Counted from the stretch's first letter, positions 32,815 through 42,002 are shown. The stretch: 64,000 nt of DNA from Kumtagia sp052180275 (GCF_052180275.1 NZ_CP197465.1:2170001-2234000); one strand, 5' to 3'. Notes: generated by a model from the sequence alone, not told the origin. Numbers and translations: made by a program.

Positions 32815-33570
32815 TTAGGCGATTTCGTTGAGGAAAGGCAGGTTGCTGGCGAGCAGCCCCGCATCGACATTGAGCGAGACGCCGGTGATGCCGCTGGCCG
32901 CCGGCGATGCGAGGAATACGGCCGCGCGCGCCACCTCCGCGGGTTCTACCAGCCTGCCCAGCGGATAGAGCCGGCCGACGGCACCGAGGATTTCCGGCTT
33001 TTCGGCGATGCGGTGGTCCCATGCGCCGGTTCGGATCGAGCCGGGCACGATGCCGTTGGCGCGGATGCCGTTGCCGCCTTCCTCGGTGGCAATGGCGCGC
33101 ATCCAGGCAAGCAGCCCGGCTTTCGCCGCCGCATAGGCCGGGTTGCCGAAATGTGCGAGCGCATTGACGGAGGAGACGAAGACGAAGGCGCCGCCGCCCG
33201 GCTGGTTGCGCATCGACGGCAGCAGCGCCTGCGACAGCAGGGCCGCGCTGCGGAAATTCAAATCCATCTCGCGGTCGAGCGCTTCGGCGGTCACGGCCGC
33301 CAGCGTCTCGGCGCGTGTCCAGCCGGCATTGGAGATCACCGCCGCCGGCGGCCCCCCGCTCACTGCGCGCGAGGCAAAATCCGCAACCGCCTGATCGTCC
33401 AGCAGGTCGAAGCGATGCGCCTCGGCGATGCCATCGGCCGAAAGGTCCATGCCCTCGACATCGCAGGCGATCACGCGGGCGTTGCACGCGGCCAGCACCT
33501 GCACCAGCGCCTTGCCAAGGCCCCCGCCGGCGCCGGTGACGATGACGTTGCGGCCGCCGAAATCGATCAT
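32815..33570 (-). CDS. SDR-family NAD(P)-dependent oxidoreductase
   Basis: Short-chain dehydrogenase of 251 residues from the ATG at 33570, which has GAGGTGGGC upstream. Cofactor motif TGAGGGLGKAL at about 11-21, CDVEGMD after beta-2 (Asp suggests NAD preference), ISNAGW in place of NNAG, and catalytic Ser (FVSSVNALAHFG) and YAAAK. It heads a minus-strand operon with the DSD1-type enzyme and faces ridA across a 283-bp intergenic region with a candidate operator. The substrate is unknown; oxidation of a hydroxyl group in the same pathway is inferred. Confidence 0.85.
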   Translation of the reverse strand: MIDFGGRNVIVTGAGGGLGKALVQVLAACNARVIACDVEGMDLSADGIAEAHRFDLLDDQAVADFASRAVSGGPPAAVISNAGWTRAETLAAVTAEALDREMDLNFRSAALLSQALLPSMRNQPGGGAFVFVSSVNALAHFGNPAYAAAKAGLLAWMRAIATEEGGNGIRANGIVPGSIRTGAWDHRIAEKPEILGAVGRLYPLGRLVEPAEVARAAVFLASPAASGITGVSLNVDAGLLASNLPFLNEIA

Positions 33571-33654
33571 GCCCACCTCGATGAAGACCTTCCGCCGGTC
33601 GCGCGGAGCGACCGGAACCATCCCGCTGGCAAAGGATGCTAGGGGTCGTGTAAT

Positions 33655-33688
33655 AAAGCAACATGGATTTCCAAAAAAATGTTGCTTT
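33655..33688. promoter_or_regulatory. Candidate operator: 10-bp perfect inverted repeat
   Basis: AAAGCAACAT (33655-33664) and ATGTTGCTTT (33679-33688) are exact inverted copies spaced by 14 bp, 24 bp centre to centre, between the divergent SDR and ridA genes. The right half extends to ATGTTGCTTTCC, whose complement GGAAAGCAACAT recurs at 41014-41025 upstream of the rpiR-type gene. This suggests a binding site for that regulator. Confidence 0.6.
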
Positions 33689-33853
33689 CCAACAAATCCT
33701 GCATGACGATCCTTTCCGTCCGGGGTAAATTGCCGGCGGCCGGAAACCGTCCATTCGGCGCAAGCGCTTCGAATGAAAGGGCAATCGGTTGCTGGCCCGG
33801 GCCGTTCGGGAGCTTTCAAGCCGGACGGTGCGTTTGCAAATAGGAGGAAGACT

Positions 33854-34219
33854 TTGCCCAAGCAGTGTTTCGGAACGTCGCATGTGCCGCTGTCTCCGGC
33901 AGTGAGGGCAGGGGATTTCGTCTATGTCTCGGGCCAGGTGCCGGTGGGCAGCGACGGCGTCGTGGTCAAGGGCGGCATCGCCGAGCAGACCGAGCAAGTG
34001 CTGCAAAACGTCAAGGCGGCGCTGGCGCTGGCCGGCTGCGGCATGGAGGACGTGGTGAAAACCACCTGCTGGCTAGACGATGCGCGCGACTTCGGCGGCT
34101 TCAATGCCATCTATGCGAAACATTTCCCAAAGGATCCGCCGGCGCGCTCGACCGCCGAATCCCGCCTGATGATCGACATCAAGGTCGAGATCGAGGCGAT
34201 CGCCTACAAGCCGGTCTGA
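33854..34219 (+). CDS. RidA/YjgF-family enamine/imine deaminase
   Basis: Hydrolyses reactive enamines and imines released by PLP enzymes. With a TTG start at 33854, seven bases after GGAGGA, the protein has 121 residues, the family length. An in-frame ATG at 33773 would add 27 residues foreign to the family. FVYVSGQVPVGSDGVVVKGG, VLQNVKAALALAGCGMEDVV and DPPARSTAES (the substrate-binding Arg) are typical. It is first in the plus-strand operon ridA-M81-amidohydrolase-SDR and diverges from the DSD1-type lyase operon. That pairing is chemically sensible if the lyase is a dehydratase. Confidence 0.88.
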   Translation: MPKQCFGTSHVPLSPAVRAGDFVYVSGQVPVGSDGVVVKGGIAEQTEQVLQNVKAALALAGCGMEDVVKTTCWLDDARDFGGFNAIYAKHFPKDPPARSTAESRLMIDIKVEIEAIAYKPV

Positions 34220-34270
34220 GGCCGAAGTAGACCGTCTCACCTGAATACAGCAATCGGAACCTGCCGCCTC

Positions 34271-35755
34271 ATGCGTGTCTTCACAGCGTCGCTCGCCACC
34301 GAGACGAACACCTTTTCGCCGGTGACGACCGACCGGTCGTCCTTCGAGATGGCCTTCTATGCCGGACCCGGCGCGCATCCTGAAACGCCGACATTATGCT
34401 CGGCGGTGATCCCGGCATTGCGCCGGCGCGCCAAGGCTGAGGGGTTCACGCTGATCGAAGGCACGGCTGCCTGGGCCGAGCCCGGCGGATATCTCAGGCT
34501 CGACGCCTATGAAGGCCTGCGCGACGAGATCCTTGCCCAATTGCGGGCTGCCATGCCGGTCGATTGCGTCGTGCTCGGCCTGCATGGCGCGATGATCGCG
34601 CGCGGCCTGGACGATTGCGAGGGCGATCTTCTCGCCCGTGTGCGCGAGATCGTCGGACCCGACGTGGTGGTCGCGGCGAGCCTCGATCCCCACAGTCATC
34701 TCTCGCCGAAGCGGGTTGCCGCCGCCGACATCCTTGCCGCCTTCCTCGAATTCCCGCACACGGATTTCGTCGAGCGGGCCGAGCATGTGGTCGGCCTCGC
34801 GCTGGCCGCCACGCGCGGCGACATCAAGCCGGCGATTTCCACCTTCGACTGCCGGATGATCGACGTTTTCCCGACCAGCCACGAGCCCATGCGCTCCTTC
34901 GTCGACCGCGTGAAGGCGCTGCACGGCAGGGATGGCATCCTGTCCGTTTCGCTGATCCACGGCTTCATGGCCGGCGACAGCCCGCATCTCGGTACGCGGG
35001 TAATGGTCGTCAGCGACGGCGACCGGGCGGCGGGAGACGCGCTGGCGGCGCGGCTCGGACTCGAAGTCTTCGCCATGCGCGGCACGACGATGATGCGCAA
35101 TGTCGGCCCCGGCGAGGCGATCGCCGCTGTGAAGGCCGGCGGCCATGGCAAGAAACCCTTCGTCGTGGCCGACATCTGGGACAATCCTGGCGGCGGTACG
35201 GCCGGCGACAACACCGTCCTTCTTCATGCGCTTGCGAAAAGCGGCATAACCAGCGCCGGTGTCGCCACGATCTGGGATCCGCAGGCGGCGATCCTGGCGC
35301 AAGGCGCTGGCGAAGGTACGGTTCTCGACATGCGCATCGGCGGCAAGACCAGTGCCGCGAGCGGCACGCCCTTCGACGCGACGTTCGAGGTGCGCCGCGT
35401 CGCGCCGGCAGCCTGGCAGTCCTTCGGCTCCAGCCGCGTGCCGCTCGGCCCGTCGGCCGTGCTGCGCATCGCAGGAACCGAGATCGACGTGATCGTCAAC
35501 ACCAACCGCACGCAGACCTTCGAGCCCGACGTCTTTTCCAATCTCGGCATCGACCCGCTGGCAAAGCAACTCGTGCTGGTGAAATCCACCAATCATTTCC
35601 ACGCGGGTTTCGCGCCGATCGCGCGCGAGATCATTTATGCTGCAATCGAAGGCTGCTATCCCAGCAACCCGGCCAAGGCCAATTATCGCAAGCTCGACCG
35701 TGCTATCTGGCCGATCGTCGAGCATCCGTTCGGGCCGAGCGAGGCGGCTGCCTGA
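34271..35755 (+). CDS. M81-family metallopeptidase (MlrC-like)
   Basis: Relative of microcystinase C (MlrC), a zinc metallopeptidase that degrades linearised microcystin peptides; most family members have other, unknown substrates. The 494-residue protein begins MRVFTASLATETNTFSPVTT, the family signature. VVAASLDPHSHLSPKRVAAA (Asp and His as likely metal ligands), DIWDNPGGGTAGDNTVLLHA and LVLVKSTNHFHAGFAPIARE follow. It lies 51 bp after ridA and 53 bp before the amidohydrolase. No signal peptide, so it acts on an imported substrate. Confidence 0.88.
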   Translation: MRVFTASLATETNTFSPVTTDRSSFEMAFYAGPGAHPETPTLCSAVIPALRRRAKAEGFTLIEGTAAWAEPGGYLRLDAYEGLRDEILAQLRAAMPVDCVVLGLHGAMIARGLDDCEGDLLARVREIVGPDVVVAASLDPHSHLSPKRVAAADILAAFLEFPHTDFVERAEHVVGLALAATRGDIKPAISTFDCRMIDVFPTSHEPMRSFVDRVKALHGRDGILSVSLIHGFMAGDSPHLGTRVMVVSDGDRAAGDALAARLGLEVFAMRGTTMMRNVGPGEAIAAVKAGGHGKKPFVVADIWDNPGGGTAGDNTVLLHALAKSGITSAGVATIWDPQAAILAQGAGEGTVLDMRIGGKTSAASGTPFDATFEVRRVAPAAWQSFGSSRVPLGPSAVLRIAGTEIDVIVNTNRTQTFEPDVFSNLGIDPLAKQLVLVKSTNHFHAGFAPIAREIIYAAIEGCYPSNPAKANYRKLDRAIWPIVEHPFGPSEAAA

Positions 35756-35808
35756 GCCGCCGCGGCGCGCTGGAGCAGGAAGCGGAATGACAGTGAGGGA
35801 AACCGTCC

Positions 35809-37035
35809 ATGCAGTTTGACCTCCTCCTGCGCGGCGGGCGCGTCATCGATCCCGCCTCCGGCCTCGACGCGCTGTGTGATGTGGCGATCGCCGACGGGAA
35901 GATCGCCGCGATCGAGGCCGGCATTCCCGCCGACCGCGCCGCGCGGGTGGTCGACGCGACCGGCAGCATGGTGACGCCCGGCCTGATCGACCTGCACAGC
36001 CATGTCTACTGGGGTGGCACGTCGCTCGGCGTCGATGCCGACCGGCTGGCGGCGAAGAGCGGCACCACCACTTTCGTCGACGCGGGGAGCGCCGGCGCCG
36101 GCAATTTCCTCGGCTTCCGCCGCCATGTCATGGAACGGTCGAAGGCCCGCATCCTCGCCTATGTGAACATCTCGTTTGCCGGCATCTTCGGCTTTTCCAA
36201 AAACGTCATGGTCGGCGAGTGCAGCGATCTCCGGCTGTGCGAACCGCGCGAAGTGGTCGGCTGCGTGGCCGAACATCGCGACGTGGTGGTCGGCGTGAAG
36301 GTGCGGGCGGGAAAACACGCCAGCGGCGCCAGCGGCATTGCCCCTGTCGACCTCGCAATCGAGGCCGCCGACAAGGTCTGCCTGCCGCTGATGGCGCATA
36401 TAGACGAGCCGCCGCCGGGCCGCTCGGAAGTGCTGCCGCGCCTGCGCAAGGGCGACATCCTCACCCATTGCTATAGGCCGTTCCCCAACGCGCCGGTCTT
36501 CGCCTCCGGAGCGGTCCGGCCTGACATGCATCTTGCGCGCGAGCGCGGCGTCATCTTCGACATCGGCCACGGCATGGGTTCGTTCGACTTCGAGGTGGCG
36601 CGCGCCATGTTGAAGGAGGGGCTGGCGCCCGACGTGATCAGCAGCGACGTGCACCTCTTCAGCATTGACGGCCCGGCCTTCGACATGCTGGTCTGCATGT
36701 CGAAGATGATGGCGCTGGGCATGCCGCTGATCGACGTGCTGCGCGCCTCCACCGAGCGGCCCGCCCACGCGATCGCGCGCCCCGACCTCGGCCGGCTGAC
36801 GATTGGCGGATCGGCCGACATTGCGGTACTGGGCGAGCGGGCGGGGCCGGCCAGCTTCTACGATTCGACCGGCGCCGAACTGGTTGCGGAGCGCGAACTG
36901 ATGTCGCATGGCATCGTGGTCGGCGGCCTATGGTGGCCGAACGAAGCGAAGGACGAGGTTCGTGCCTATGCGCCGGGCGGACGCCAGACGCATGCGGACA
37001 TCGCCCGCCGGCATTTCGGCAGATGCAACTGTTGA
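35809..37035 (+). CDS. Amidohydrolase/deacetylase family metallohydrolase
   Basis: Amidohydrolase-superfamily barrel of the group that includes Atu3266, shown elsewhere to deacylate acetyl-R-mandelate. The 408-residue protein has metal ligands DLHSHVYWG (HxH), a lysine likely to be carboxylated in VVGVKVRAGKHASG, then AHIDEPP, HCYRPF and the catalytic Asp in ISSDVHLF. The N-terminal MQFDLLLRGGRVIDPASGLD and the C-terminal LTIGGSADIAVLGE form the small beta domain. It is co-transcribed with the SDR that follows after 8 bp. A role in removing an acyl or ester group from the imported compound is inferred. Confidence 0.87.
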   Translation: MQFDLLLRGGRVIDPASGLDALCDVAIADGKIAAIEAGIPADRAARVVDATGSMVTPGLIDLHSHVYWGGTSLGVDADRLAAKSGTTTFVDAGSAGAGNFLGFRRHVMERSKARILAYVNISFAGIFGFSKNVMVGECSDLRLCEPREVVGCVAEHRDVVVGVKVRAGKHASGASGIAPVDLAIEAADKVCLPLMAHIDEPPPGRSEVLPRLRKGDILTHCYRPFPNAPVFASGAVRPDMHLARERGVIFDIGHGMGSFDFEVARAMLKEGLAPDVISSDVHLFSIDGPAFDMLVCMSKMMALGMPLIDVLRASTERPAHAIARPDLGRLTIGGSADIAVLGERAGPASFYDSTGAELVAERELMSHGIVVGGLWWPNEAKDEVRAYAPGGRQTHADIARRHFGRCNC

Positions 37036-37043
37036 GGGAAGAG

Positions 37044-37811
37044 ATGGCGCATTCCTTGTTCGACCTGACCGGCCGCACGGCCCTGATCACCGGTTCGACG
37101 CGTGGCCTCGGCCGCGCCTTCGCCGAAGGCCTGGCTGGGGCAGGGGCAAAAGTGATCGTCAACGGCACCGACGCGGAGCGGGTTGCTGTCGCCGTCGATG
37201 AGATGCGCGCCCTCGGCCATCACGCGGATGGCATTGCCTTCGACGTGCGCGACGAGGCAGCGATCCTCGCCGCCTTCGAGCGTTTCGATGCGGATGGTGT
37301 TGCCATCGACATTCTGATCAACAATGCCGGCATCCAGTGGCGCAAGCCGATGATCGACCTGCCCACGGCCGAATGGCAGAAGGTCATCGACATCAACCTC
37401 ACCAGCGCGTTCGTTATCGGCCGCGAGGCGGGAAAACGCATGGTGGCGCGCAAGCGTGGCAAGATCATCAATATCTGTTCGACGACCAGCCTGCTGGCCC
37501 GAGCCACCATCTCTCCCTATGCCACCAGCAAGGGCGGCCTGAAGATGCTGACCCAGCAGATGGCTGCCGAATGGGCGTCAAGCGGCGTGCAGGCCAATGG
37601 CATCGCGCCCGGCTACATCGTCACCGAAATGAACGACGCGCTGATCAACAATCCGGACTTCGATGCCTGGGTGAAAGCCCGCACGCCGTCGCGGCGCTGG
37701 GGCCTGCCGGAGGAGATCGTCGGCACGGTGGTCTACCTTGCCTCCTCGGCGTCCGATTATGTAAACGGGCAGCTCATTTCGGTCGACGGCGGCATGACCG
37801 CTGTGGTGTAG
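37044..37811 (+). CDS. SDR-family oxidoreductase (gluconate 5-dehydrogenase-like)
   Basis: Short-chain dehydrogenase of 255 residues from the ATG at 37044 (GAGGGAAGAG upstream). Cofactor motif TGSTRGLGRAF at about 16-26, LINNAGIQWRKPM, catalytic Ser in INICSTTSLLAR, YATSK, and the end GQLISVDGGMTAVV. The IQWRKP segment and overall layout resemble the gluconate 5-dehydrogenase and 2-dehydro-3-deoxygluconate dehydrogenase branch. Fourth gene of the ridA operon. It ends 18 bp before the convergent monooxygenase gene. Confidence 0.86.
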   Translation: MAHSLFDLTGRTALITGSTRGLGRAFAEGLAGAGAKVIVNGTDAERVAVAVDEMRALGHHADGIAFDVRDEAAILAAFERFDADGVAIDILINNAGIQWRKPMIDLPTAEWQKVIDINLTSAFVIGREAGKRMVARKRGKIINICSTTSLLARATISPYATSKGGLKMLTQQMAAEWASSGVQANGIAPGYIVTEMNDALINNPDFDAWVKARTPSRRWGLPEEIVGTVVYLASSASDYVNGQLISVDGGMTAVV

Positions 37812-37829
37812 GGGCCAAAGTCCTGGCCC

Positions 37830-39620
37830 TCAGCCCCCTGCATTTGCCGGCACTCCATAGACCGGCGTGGCAATGCCCTCCATGCGCGCCTTGATCTGCA
37901 AGGCGACATATTTCGAATAGAAGCGCGACAGCGCCAGATTGCCGCCGTGGAACCACAGCGCCTCCTGCGCGGTCGGTTTCCACATGTTGCGCGGCTCGCC
38001 CTGCCATGGTCCGGGATCGCCGCGCACGTCGGAGCCCAGCCCCCAGCACGGCCCGACCTTGTCGGCCATTTCGCGCGAGACGAGCTGCGCCACGGTCTCA
38101 TGCATGGACTGGTAGCCGGTGCAGGCGACGATCGCGTCCGCCGCCATTTCGCTGCCGTCGTCGAACAGGATGCCGGCCGGCGTCAGCGATTTGATCGACA
38201 CGCCGCTCCGCACCTTGATTTGTCCGTCGATGATCAGGTCGGAAGCGCCGACATCGATGTAATATCCCGAGCCGGTGCGGTAGGCCTTCATCATCAGGCC
38301 GGTCTCATCCTCGCCGAAATCCAGCGCGAAGCCGGAGGCGGCGAGCTGCTCGTAAAAATCGGCGTCACGTTTTCGAATGCGGTCGTAAAGTGCCTTCTGG
38401 CTCTCCGGCATCAGCGCGAAAGGCGTCGACGCGACGATCAGGTCCGCCTTCTCCGTCGTGATGCCGCGCGCCATCGCGCCCTCGGAATAAATCTCGAAGG
38501 CAAGTTCCATCAATGTGTCGGACTTCACCACGGTGGTCGGCGAACGCTGGATCATCGTCACGTCGGCGCCGCTTTCCCACAAATCGACGCTGACGTCATG
38601 GCCGGAACTGGCCGCACCGATCACGGCGACCTTCTTGCGGTGGAATCTTCGTCCGTCGGCATACTGGCTGGAGTGGAGGATCTCGCCCGGGAAACTGTCT
38701 GCGCCGGGCAGGGGGATCATCCTGGGTGGGCCGTAGGCGCCGGTGGCGAACACCAGCTGCTTCGGCTTCAGTGTGACACGCTCACCATTGCGGTCGACCT
38801 CGACGGTCCAGACTTTTTCGTCGGCGTCGTAGGAGGCCTCCGCGCAGGTGGAACCGGTCCAGTAGTCCAGTTCCATCACGCGGGCATACATCTCCAGCCA
38901 GCCGCCCATCTTGTCCTTGGGCGTGAACACAGGCCAATGCGCGGGGAAGGGGATGTAGGGCAAGTGATCGTACCAGACCGGGTCGTGCAGGACGAGCGAA
39001 CGGTAGCGGTTGCGCCAGGAATCGCCGGCGCGCGCGTTCTTTTCCAGCACGACGGTCGGTACGCCCAATTGCTTCAGCCGCGCGCCGAGCGCGATGCCGC
39101 CCTGTCCGCCGCCGATCACCACGCAATAGGGCTGCTCGGCATGGCCGAGCTCTTCTTCCCGGCGCCGCTTCGCCTCCGACCATGTCTCGCGGGCGCGGTC
39201 GGCCTTGTGGCGCACGCCGAGCGGGCGGTTTTCACCCGACTTCTCCTCAAAACCCCTGAGGTCGGACAGCACCGTGAAGAGCGTCCGGCACTTGCCGTCG
39301 ACCAGTCGCAGGCAACCCTCGCCCCGGCCCGCCGCCGTCTCGAAGGTGAACCATGCTTCGACCAGACCGCCTTTTGCCTTCGCCTCGCCCGACAACCTCC
39401 AATTCGCCGGCGCGGTCTGCGCCAAGGTGGCCGCCAGCATGTCGCGGATGGCGTCGCGACCTTCGGAGGTCTTGATGTTCCAGGTGAAGGCCAGCAGGTC
39501 GCGCCAGTAGCAGTCGTCGAGGAAGAGATCGGTGGCCGCGCTGATGTCGCTGGTGTCGAGGGCTTTGGCGAAGGCGCCGAGCCACGCGGCGGCGGTTTGA
39601 GTGGGGGAATTTTCAAGCAT
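37830..39620 (-). CDS. FAD-dependent monooxygenase with N-terminal NTF2-like domain
   Basis: Flavin-containing monooxygenase of 596 residues. Residues about 1-125 form an NTF2-like domain (AAWLGAFAKALDTSDISAAT, WRDLLAFTWNIKTSEGRDAI). The Rossmann domain for FAD follows, with CVVIGGGQGGIALGARLKQL at about 166-185, then FATGAYGPPR (about 291-300) and the NADPH motif VAVIGAASSGHD (about 331-342). VACTGYQ closes the FAD domain. This fusion is known among bacterial FMO/Baeyer-Villiger-like enzymes. It is transcribed towards the SDR gene and may act on a pathway intermediate; substrate unknown. Confidence 0.86.
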   Translation of the reverse strand: MLENSPTQTAAAWLGAFAKALDTSDISAATDLFLDDCYWRDLLAFTWNIKTSEGRDAIRDMLAATLAQTAPANWRLSGEAKAKGGLVEAWFTFETAAGRGEGCLRLVDGKCRTLFTVLSDLRGFEEKSGENRPLGVRHKADRARETWSEAKRRREEELGHAEQPYCVVIGGGQGGIALGARLKQLGVPTVVLEKNARAGDSWRNRYRSLVLHDPVWYDHLPYIPFPAHWPVFTPKDKMGGWLEMYARVMELDYWTGSTCAEASYDADEKVWTVEVDRNGERVTLKPKQLVFATGAYGPPRMIPLPGADSFPGEILHSSQYADGRRFHRKKVAVIGAASSGHDVSVDLWESGADVTMIQRSPTTVVKSDTLMELAFEIYSEGAMARGITTEKADLIVASTPFALMPESQKALYDRIRKRDADFYEQLAASGFALDFGEDETGLMMKAYRTGSGYYIDVGASDLIIDGQIKVRSGVSIKSLTPAGILFDDGSEMAADAIVACTGYQSMHETVAQLVSREMADKVGPCWGLGSDVRGDPGPWQGEPRNMWKPTAQEALWFHGGNLALSRFYSKYVALQIKARMEGIATPVYGVPANAGG

Positions 39621-39674
39621 GGTCTTTTCTTCTCATTTCAAGCTTTGCGGTGGTCTCAGTCGTCCGAGGATTTG

Positions 39675-39877
39675 CCAAGCTGGAACACTCCTCATCCGCC
39701 TTCGCTTCGCTCAGGCAACTTCTCCCACAAGGGGAGAAGGGAGAGCGCAGCGTGGACCTCGCTGCCAATCGCCGGCGTGGGAGATTTGCAGAGGCGGAGG
39801 CGCGAAACTCCCCTTCTCCCCTTGTGGGAGAAGGTGCCTGAGCGAAGCGAAGGCGGATGAGGGGTGTTCCAGCTTGG
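39675..39877. repeat. RIME-like palindromic repeat
   Basis: Two inverted arms of about 65 bp, beginning CCAAGCTGGAACACTCCTC and ending GTTCCAGCTTGG, each with the core TTCTCCCACAAGGGGAGAA, flank a 70-bp centre. It fills the space between the starts/ends of the monooxygenase and rpiR-type genes. The same arms recur at 44130-44319. Confidence 0.8.
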
Positions 39878-39935
39878 CGGATCGATAACCGATACACCCA
39901 GTCAGGGAACGACAACGTCTCGGCCGGGTCACCGC

Positions 39936-40880
39936 TCAATCCCCCAGCGGCTCCATCTCCTTGCCGGCCCTGTACGTCTGGATGTTGTATTTGATACGCC
40001 GCAGCGTCTCGCGCGCCGGGCCGTCGAGCTTGTAGCCTGTCGCCACCGCCAGCAGGTCGATCGCCGCCAGGAAGGCGAAACGCGAGGCCGTTGGCTTCAA
40101 AGTGTCGGGATATTCGGGAACCGCCACCGTCAGCCTGACATCGCAGGCGCGTGCGAGATCGGTGTCGGGCGCGGTGATGCAGACGGCGTTGGCACGATAA
40201 TGGCGGGCAAGTTCCACCGCCTCCACCACCTCGCGGGTGCGGCCCGTAGCCGAGATCGCGATCACAAGGTCGCCGGGTTTCAGCGTCGAGGCGGTCATGC
40301 GCATCACATAGGGGTCGTTGTGGGCGCTCACCGTGACGCCATAGCGGAACAGGCGGTATTGCGTCTCCTGCGCCAACGCCGACGAACTGCCGCCAAGGCC
40401 GAACACCGCGACCTGCCGCGCCTTGGCGATCAGTTCGGCCGCTTTCTCAAGCTGGGCCGGGTCGATCTGCCGCTCGGCCTCCTGCAGCGCCAGCCGCGCC
40501 TCGCCGAACACGGCGCTCCAGAACGGCATGCCGTTGTCGCCGGCGGGGGCGGGCGGCGGCTTGTTCAGATAGAGCGCGCCGACGACCAGGCTCTGCGCCA
40601 GCTTCAGCTTGAAGTCGCGAACCCCCTCGCAGCCGATGGCCCGGCAGAACCGTGTCACTGTCGGTTCGCTTACCTGCGCACGCTCGGCCAGCGCGGCATT
40701 GGAAGCATCCACCGCGAATTTCACGTCGTCGAGCACCACGTCGGCCACCCGGCGTTCGGCCGGCCGCAACTCGCCGTAAGAATCCTTCACCAGCGAGATG
40801 ATGTCGGGAATGTGCTTGGCATGGTCGCGCGCGTCGAACTCGCTGCTGCCCCGCCATCCTTCGCCGTCCGCTTCGACCAT
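39936..40880 (-). CDS. RpiR-family transcriptional regulator (HTH + SIS)
   Basis: Regulator with an N-terminal RpiR helix-turn-helix (about 20-95: HIPDIISLVKDSYGELRPAE, AERAQVSEPTVTRFCRAIGC) and a C-terminal SIS domain that usually senses a sugar phosphate (about 145-285: KARQVAVFGLGGSSSALAQE, GDLVIAISATGRTREVVEAV). The start at 40880 gives 314 residues; ATG at 40934 is an alternative. Still longer starts give basic, atypical leaders. It is divergent from the ABC operon, and the shared region holds a copy of the AAAGCAACAT word also found upstream of ridA. It is the only regulator inside the catabolic island. Confidence 0.88.
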   Translation of the reverse strand: MVEADGEGWRGSSEFDARDHAKHIPDIISLVKDSYGELRPAERRVADVVLDDVKFAVDASNAALAERAQVSEPTVTRFCRAIGCEGVRDFKLKLAQSLVVGALYLNKPPPAPAGDNGMPFWSAVFGEARLALQEAERQIDPAQLEKAAELIAKARQVAVFGLGGSSSALAQETQYRLFRYGVTVSAHNDPYVMRMTASTLKPGDLVIAISATGRTREVVEAVELARHYRANAVCITAPDTDLARACDVRLTVAVPEYPDTLKPTASRFAFLAAIDLLAVATGYKLDGPARETLRRIKYNIQTYRAGKEMEPLGD

Positions 40881-41013
40881 GCCGTGCTCTCGTTCCTGCC
40901 ACGGATTCCGCCGTGCCGGCTTCGTGCCGCCCATGCGTTTCGCGACCTGCGATCGAGGCGCGCGGGCAGGTCTTGGCGAGGCCGTGCGCAGCTCGATACG
41001 GGAAAAGTATGTA

Positions 41014-41037
41014 GGAAAGCAACATGCATTGCAATGC
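41014..41037. promoter_or_regulatory. Candidate operator upstream of the rpiR-type gene and ABC operon
   Basis: GGAAAGCAACAT (41014-41025) repeats 12 of 12 bases of the right half of the operator at 33679-33690. It is directly followed by the perfect palindrome GCATTGCAATGC (41026-41037). It lies 134 bp upstream of the regulator start and 153 bp upstream of the ABC ATPase gene, so autoregulation and control of the transporter are plausible. TTGACA further right (near 41113) may be the -35 box of the ABC operon. Confidence 0.55.
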
Positions 41038-41189
41038 GTTATAAAATCAAGCGATAACAATAAGATATAAAATTTCTGGTGCTCGGTTCCAACCATGCGG
41101 TTGTGACCGCTTGACAGAAAAGTAGGATAGTTACAGACTGATTTTGCGGGCAGGTGATCCAGGGTTCACCGCGCGAATTCCGAGGACGC

Positions 41190-42002
41190 ATGAACGCGGG
41201 CTATGCCATAAAGCCGAAGCTTGGTGTGCGCTCTGCAACCAAGATCTACAATACGGCCTCCGGCGACCTGCTGGCGCTGGACCGCTGCGATCTCGACGTC
41301 CGCGCCAACGAAATCGTCTCCATCGTCGGCCCTTCCGGCTGCGGCAAGACCACGCTTCTGTGGTCGATGTCGGGCTTGCACAAGCTCTCGGCCGGCGAGA
41401 TCGCGCTGGATGGCCAGAAGATTACCGGGCCGCACCCGGATATCGGCATCGTCTTTCAGGAAGCCAACCTGCTGCCCTGGCGCAATCTCGACGCCAACAT
41501 CAATTTCCCCTTCGAGATCAAGGGCAGCAAGCCGGACAAGCAGTGGATCCAGCATCTGCTGCGCCGCGTCGGACTGGAAGGGTTCGGCGGCAAGTTCCCG
41601 CGCGAGCTTTCCGGCGGCATGCAGCAGCGCGCGGCGATCGTGCGGGCGCTGTCGCTGAAACCCTCGGTGCTTTTGATGGACGAGCCGTTCGGCGCGCTCG
41701 ACAGTTTTACGCGCGAGGAGATGAACCGGCTCGTCGAGGAGATCTGGCTCGACGCGCCGACCACCATCGTCTTCATCACCCATTCGATCGAGGAGGCGAT
41801 CTTCCTGTCGGACCGCGTGGTGGTGCTGACACCGCGCCCGGGCCGCGTCGCCAAGGAATATCCGGTCCCGTTCCCGCGGCCACGCTCACTGGAGATCATG
41901 GCGACGAAGGAGGTCTTCGACCTCACCAACGCCATCAAGATGGACATCGTCGGCGGGCGCATCGGCAGCAAGGCGAAACCCGTCGCCGCGGCCGTGAACT
42001 GA
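41190..42002 (+). CDS. ABC transporter ATP-binding protein (NitT/TauT type)
   Basis: Cytoplasmic ATPase of an importer, 270 residues. Walker A IVGPSGCGKTTLLW, Q-loop GIVFQEANLLPW, signature RELSGGMQQRAAI, Walker B VLLMDEPFGALD and switch His in VFITHSIEEA are all present. The NLLPWR segment after the Q-loop is typical of the nitrate/sulfonate/taurine group. The start at ATG 41190 has GAGGA upstream; an earlier in-frame GTG at 41154 is less likely. It is first in the ATPase-permease-binding protein operon. Confidence 0.93.
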   Translation: MNAGYAIKPKLGVRSATKIYNTASGDLLALDRCDLDVRANEIVSIVGPSGCGKTTLLWSMSGLHKLSAGEIALDGQKITGPHPDIGIVFQEANLLPWRNLDANINFPFEIKGSKPDKQWIQHLLRRVGLEGFGGKFPRELSGGMQQRAAIVRALSLKPSVLLMDEPFGALDSFTREEMNRLVEEIWLDAPTTIVFITHSIEEAIFLSDRVVVLTPRPGRVAKEYPVPFPRPRSLEIMATKEVFDLTNAIKMDIVGGRIGSKAKPVAAAVN

